From the NCBI RefSeq assembly GCF_900101525.1, contig NZ_FMZD01000005.1:1-64000 (forward strand): a stretch of 64,000 nucleotides of DNA, read 5' to 3'. Position 1 is the first letter of the stretch; the number at the start of each line of letters is the position of its first letter. Under the pieces are notes generated by a model that searched no databases, was not told where the DNA came from, and worked only from the letters and a program-made list of their open reading frames with translations. The DNA comes from Marinilactibacillus psychrotolerans. Its GTDB lineage: Bacteria > Bacillota > Bacilli > Lactobacillales > Carnobacteriaceae_A. Both the position numbers and the translations under genes were made by a program. Shown piece by piece: positions 62,660 through 64,000 of the stretch.

Positions 62660-64000
62660 CTATTCTTTAATGTTCAATATAGATCCATACTCGTTCTTCT
62701 CCATTCCTTCAATAGTTCGGTTTCTAAACAAGACTTTTACCTTATGCAGATTTTCAGCTTGTACATCGTAATTATCATCTTTTGGAGTAATGGTTATTTT
62801 CCCAACATAATTTCCATTAATATCATAAATAGATTCACTAACTGTTTCTGTGATTTCAAATGCATGCACGATTAAGTTGCTGGAATAATCATAAGCAGCT
62901 GTAGTATTCGTAGCACCTTCAATGATTAAACTATTCGGACGCACCATTAATGGTAAATTGAAATAATCATATGTTTTTTCATACCATTTCCCTCCAGAAA
63001 GTGTAGAATTATCTATATAATTTGTCCAAGTTCCTTCTGGGAGGTAAAATTTCGCTTCTCCTTTATCATTAAAGATTGGTGCAACCATAAGATTCTTGCC
63101 GAACATATATTGTTTATCTATCGTATGAGTTGTATAATCTTCAGAAAATTCCAGTACAAGTGGTCTCATCATCGGCACACCAGTCTTTGCCGTCTCTACT
63201 GCCTCTGAATAAATATAAGGCATTAATGAATTTTTCAATTTTGAAAATTTTTGACTGACTAATGCCGCTTCTTCCCCAAAGTTCCATGGCACTCGATATT
63301 CAATATTCCCATGATAGCGACTATGAGTTGAGAGCAAGCCAAACTGTGTCCAGCGCTTATAAAGATCTTCTTCTGCTTCTTCTTCAAACCCACCAATGTC
63401 ATGACTCCAAAATCCAAAACCTGATAATACAAATGAAAGTCCCCCTCTTAAAGATTCTGCCATGGAAGAATATTCCGACAGGTTATCTCCACCCCAATGT
63501 ACTGGGAATTTTTGTGATCCAACTGAAGCAGAACGGGCAAATACTACCGCTTCTCCTTTCCCTTTCAGTTCCTCTAACAATTCAAAAACAACTTCATTAT
63601 ATAAGTAGGCATAATAGTTATGCATTTTTTCTGGATTAGACCCGTCATAATAGACAGCATCCGTTGGAATTCGTTCACCAAAATCTGTTTTAAATGAATC
63701 TACCCCTAATTCCAATAATCCTTTTAGCTGCCCTTTATACCATTCTCTTGCTTCAGGATTTGTAAAATCGATTATCCCTTGTCCAGCCTGCCATAGATCC
63801 CATTGCCATACATTCTCGTCGGTAGATTTTATAAAGTACCCTTTTTCTTTACATTCTTTATAGACTTTAGCTTTTTGTCCAATGTACGGATTGATCCACA
63901 TACACACTTTCAAACCTTTTTCGTGAATTTTTTTAATCATTTTTCCTGGATCAGGGAATAGTTCCTTGTTCCATTCAAAACCACACCATTCAAACTCCTT
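62660..64000 (-). CDS. GH31 alpha-glycosidase (YicI-like), 5' end outside the window
   Basis: The frame stays open to the window edge (KEFEWCGFEWNKELFPDP precedes the first ATG seen), so 447 residues of the C-terminal part are visible. It has the GH31 nucleophile in DSFKTDFGERIPTDAVY, the acid/base Asp in HWGGDNLSEYSSMAESLRGGL, and the WSHDIGGF and HSRYHGN blocks, then C-terminal beta-sheets. The exact pattern KTDFGERIPTDAVY fits alpha-xylosidase YicI. It would remove alpha-xylose or alpha-glucose inside the cell. Neighbouring upstream genes are not in view. Confidence 0.9.
   Translation of the reverse strand, partial: KEFEWCGFEWNKELFPDPGKMIKKIHEKGLKVCMWINPYIGQKAKVYKECKEKGYFIKSTDENVWQWDLWQAGQGIIDFTNPEAREWYKGQLKGLLELGVDSFKTDFGERIPTDAVYYDGSNPEKMHNYYAYLYNEVVFELLEELKGKGEAVVFARSASVGSQKFPVHWGGDNLSEYSSMAESLRGGLSFVLSGFGFWSHDIGGFEEEAEEDLYKRWTQFGLLSTHSRYHGNIEYRVPWNFGEEAALVSQKFSKLKNSLMPYIYSEAVETAKTGVPMMRPLVLEFSEDYTTHTIDKQYMFGKNLMVAPIFNDKGEAKFYLPEGTWTNYIDNSTLSGGKWYEKTYDYFNLPLMVRPNSLIIEGATNTTAAYDYSSNLIVHAFEITETVSESIYDINGNYVGKITITPKDDNYDVQAENLHKVKVLFRNRTIEGMEKNEYGSILNIKE

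Overview
The window is AT-rich chromosomal DNA from a low-GC Gram-positive bacterium. The gene content fits a Lactobacillales species, with Carnobacteriaceae/Enterococcaceae-like as my best guess: pyruvate oxidase, PTS and ABC sugar loci, a ThiW-type thiamine-precursor importer, YtrA-type GntR control, a VanRS-like two-component system, AGGAGG-type ribosome binding sites and many U-tract hairpin terminators. I see no rRNA, tRNA, CRISPR, prophage or replication origin. Most genes lie on the minus strand. Family names rest on recognised motifs only; no database search was run.

Layout. 1-3.2 kb: the edge of an ISLre2-type insertion sequence, small genes, a NUDIX gene with an in-frame stop at codon 7, and a DUF5050-like membrane protein. 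3.4-9.4 kb: a DUF3267 membrane zincin, a MutS2-like ATPase without the Smr nuclease domain behind a long leader with a terminator and competing pairings, an NAD(P)H oxidoreductase, a DUF4349 lipoprotein and a DUF1456-unrelated cytosolic protein. 9.5-13.4 kb: a VanR/VanS-like pair followed by two tandem D-Ala-D-Ala carboxypeptidases, the second lacking the catalytic lysine. 13.6-21.1 kb: DUF1456, a GntR/ABC operon with a four-fold 10-bp operator repeat, a YjiH transporter, Tag glycosylase, SDR, a uracil-DNA-glycosylase-like protein and a YczE-type protein. 21.3-24.9 kb: mntH and a complete class C group II intron inserted beside a terminator hairpin. 25-30.9 kb: AraC - PTS EIIBC - GH3 - GH32. 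31-41.4 kb: map, MFS, a 52-bp tandem repeat array, msrA, a phosphoesterase, an orphan PhnD-like lipoprotein divergent from a Crp/Fnr regulator, dus and an NAD-binding protein. 41.6-50.8 kb: pyruvate oxidase, ROK regulator, VOC protein, adenosine deaminase, a MarR-nitroreductase-monooxygenase-DUF1304 operon, and an ABC exporter. 51-58 kb: LacI - sugar ABC importer - GH32 - fructokinase with an internal deletion. 58-62 kb: a TPP-riboswitch thiamine salvage operon. 62-64 kb: two small membrane proteins and the 3' part of a GH31 glycosidase.

How the parts fit. Two independent beta-fructoside systems are present, one PTS-fed and one ABC-fed. Both release fructose, but the only fructokinase in view has lost about 40 residues. 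The thi operon imports or salvages thiazole and pyrimidine moieties and joins them, with no thiazole or pyrimidine synthesis genes here. The two-component system and the carboxypeptidase pair look like one cell-wall-trimming module, because TTTAAG-type repeats at helical spacing lie upstream of both carboxypeptidases. The strongest candidates for new biology are the attenuated MutS2-like gene, the 52-bp repeat array, and the active/dead carboxypeptidase pair.
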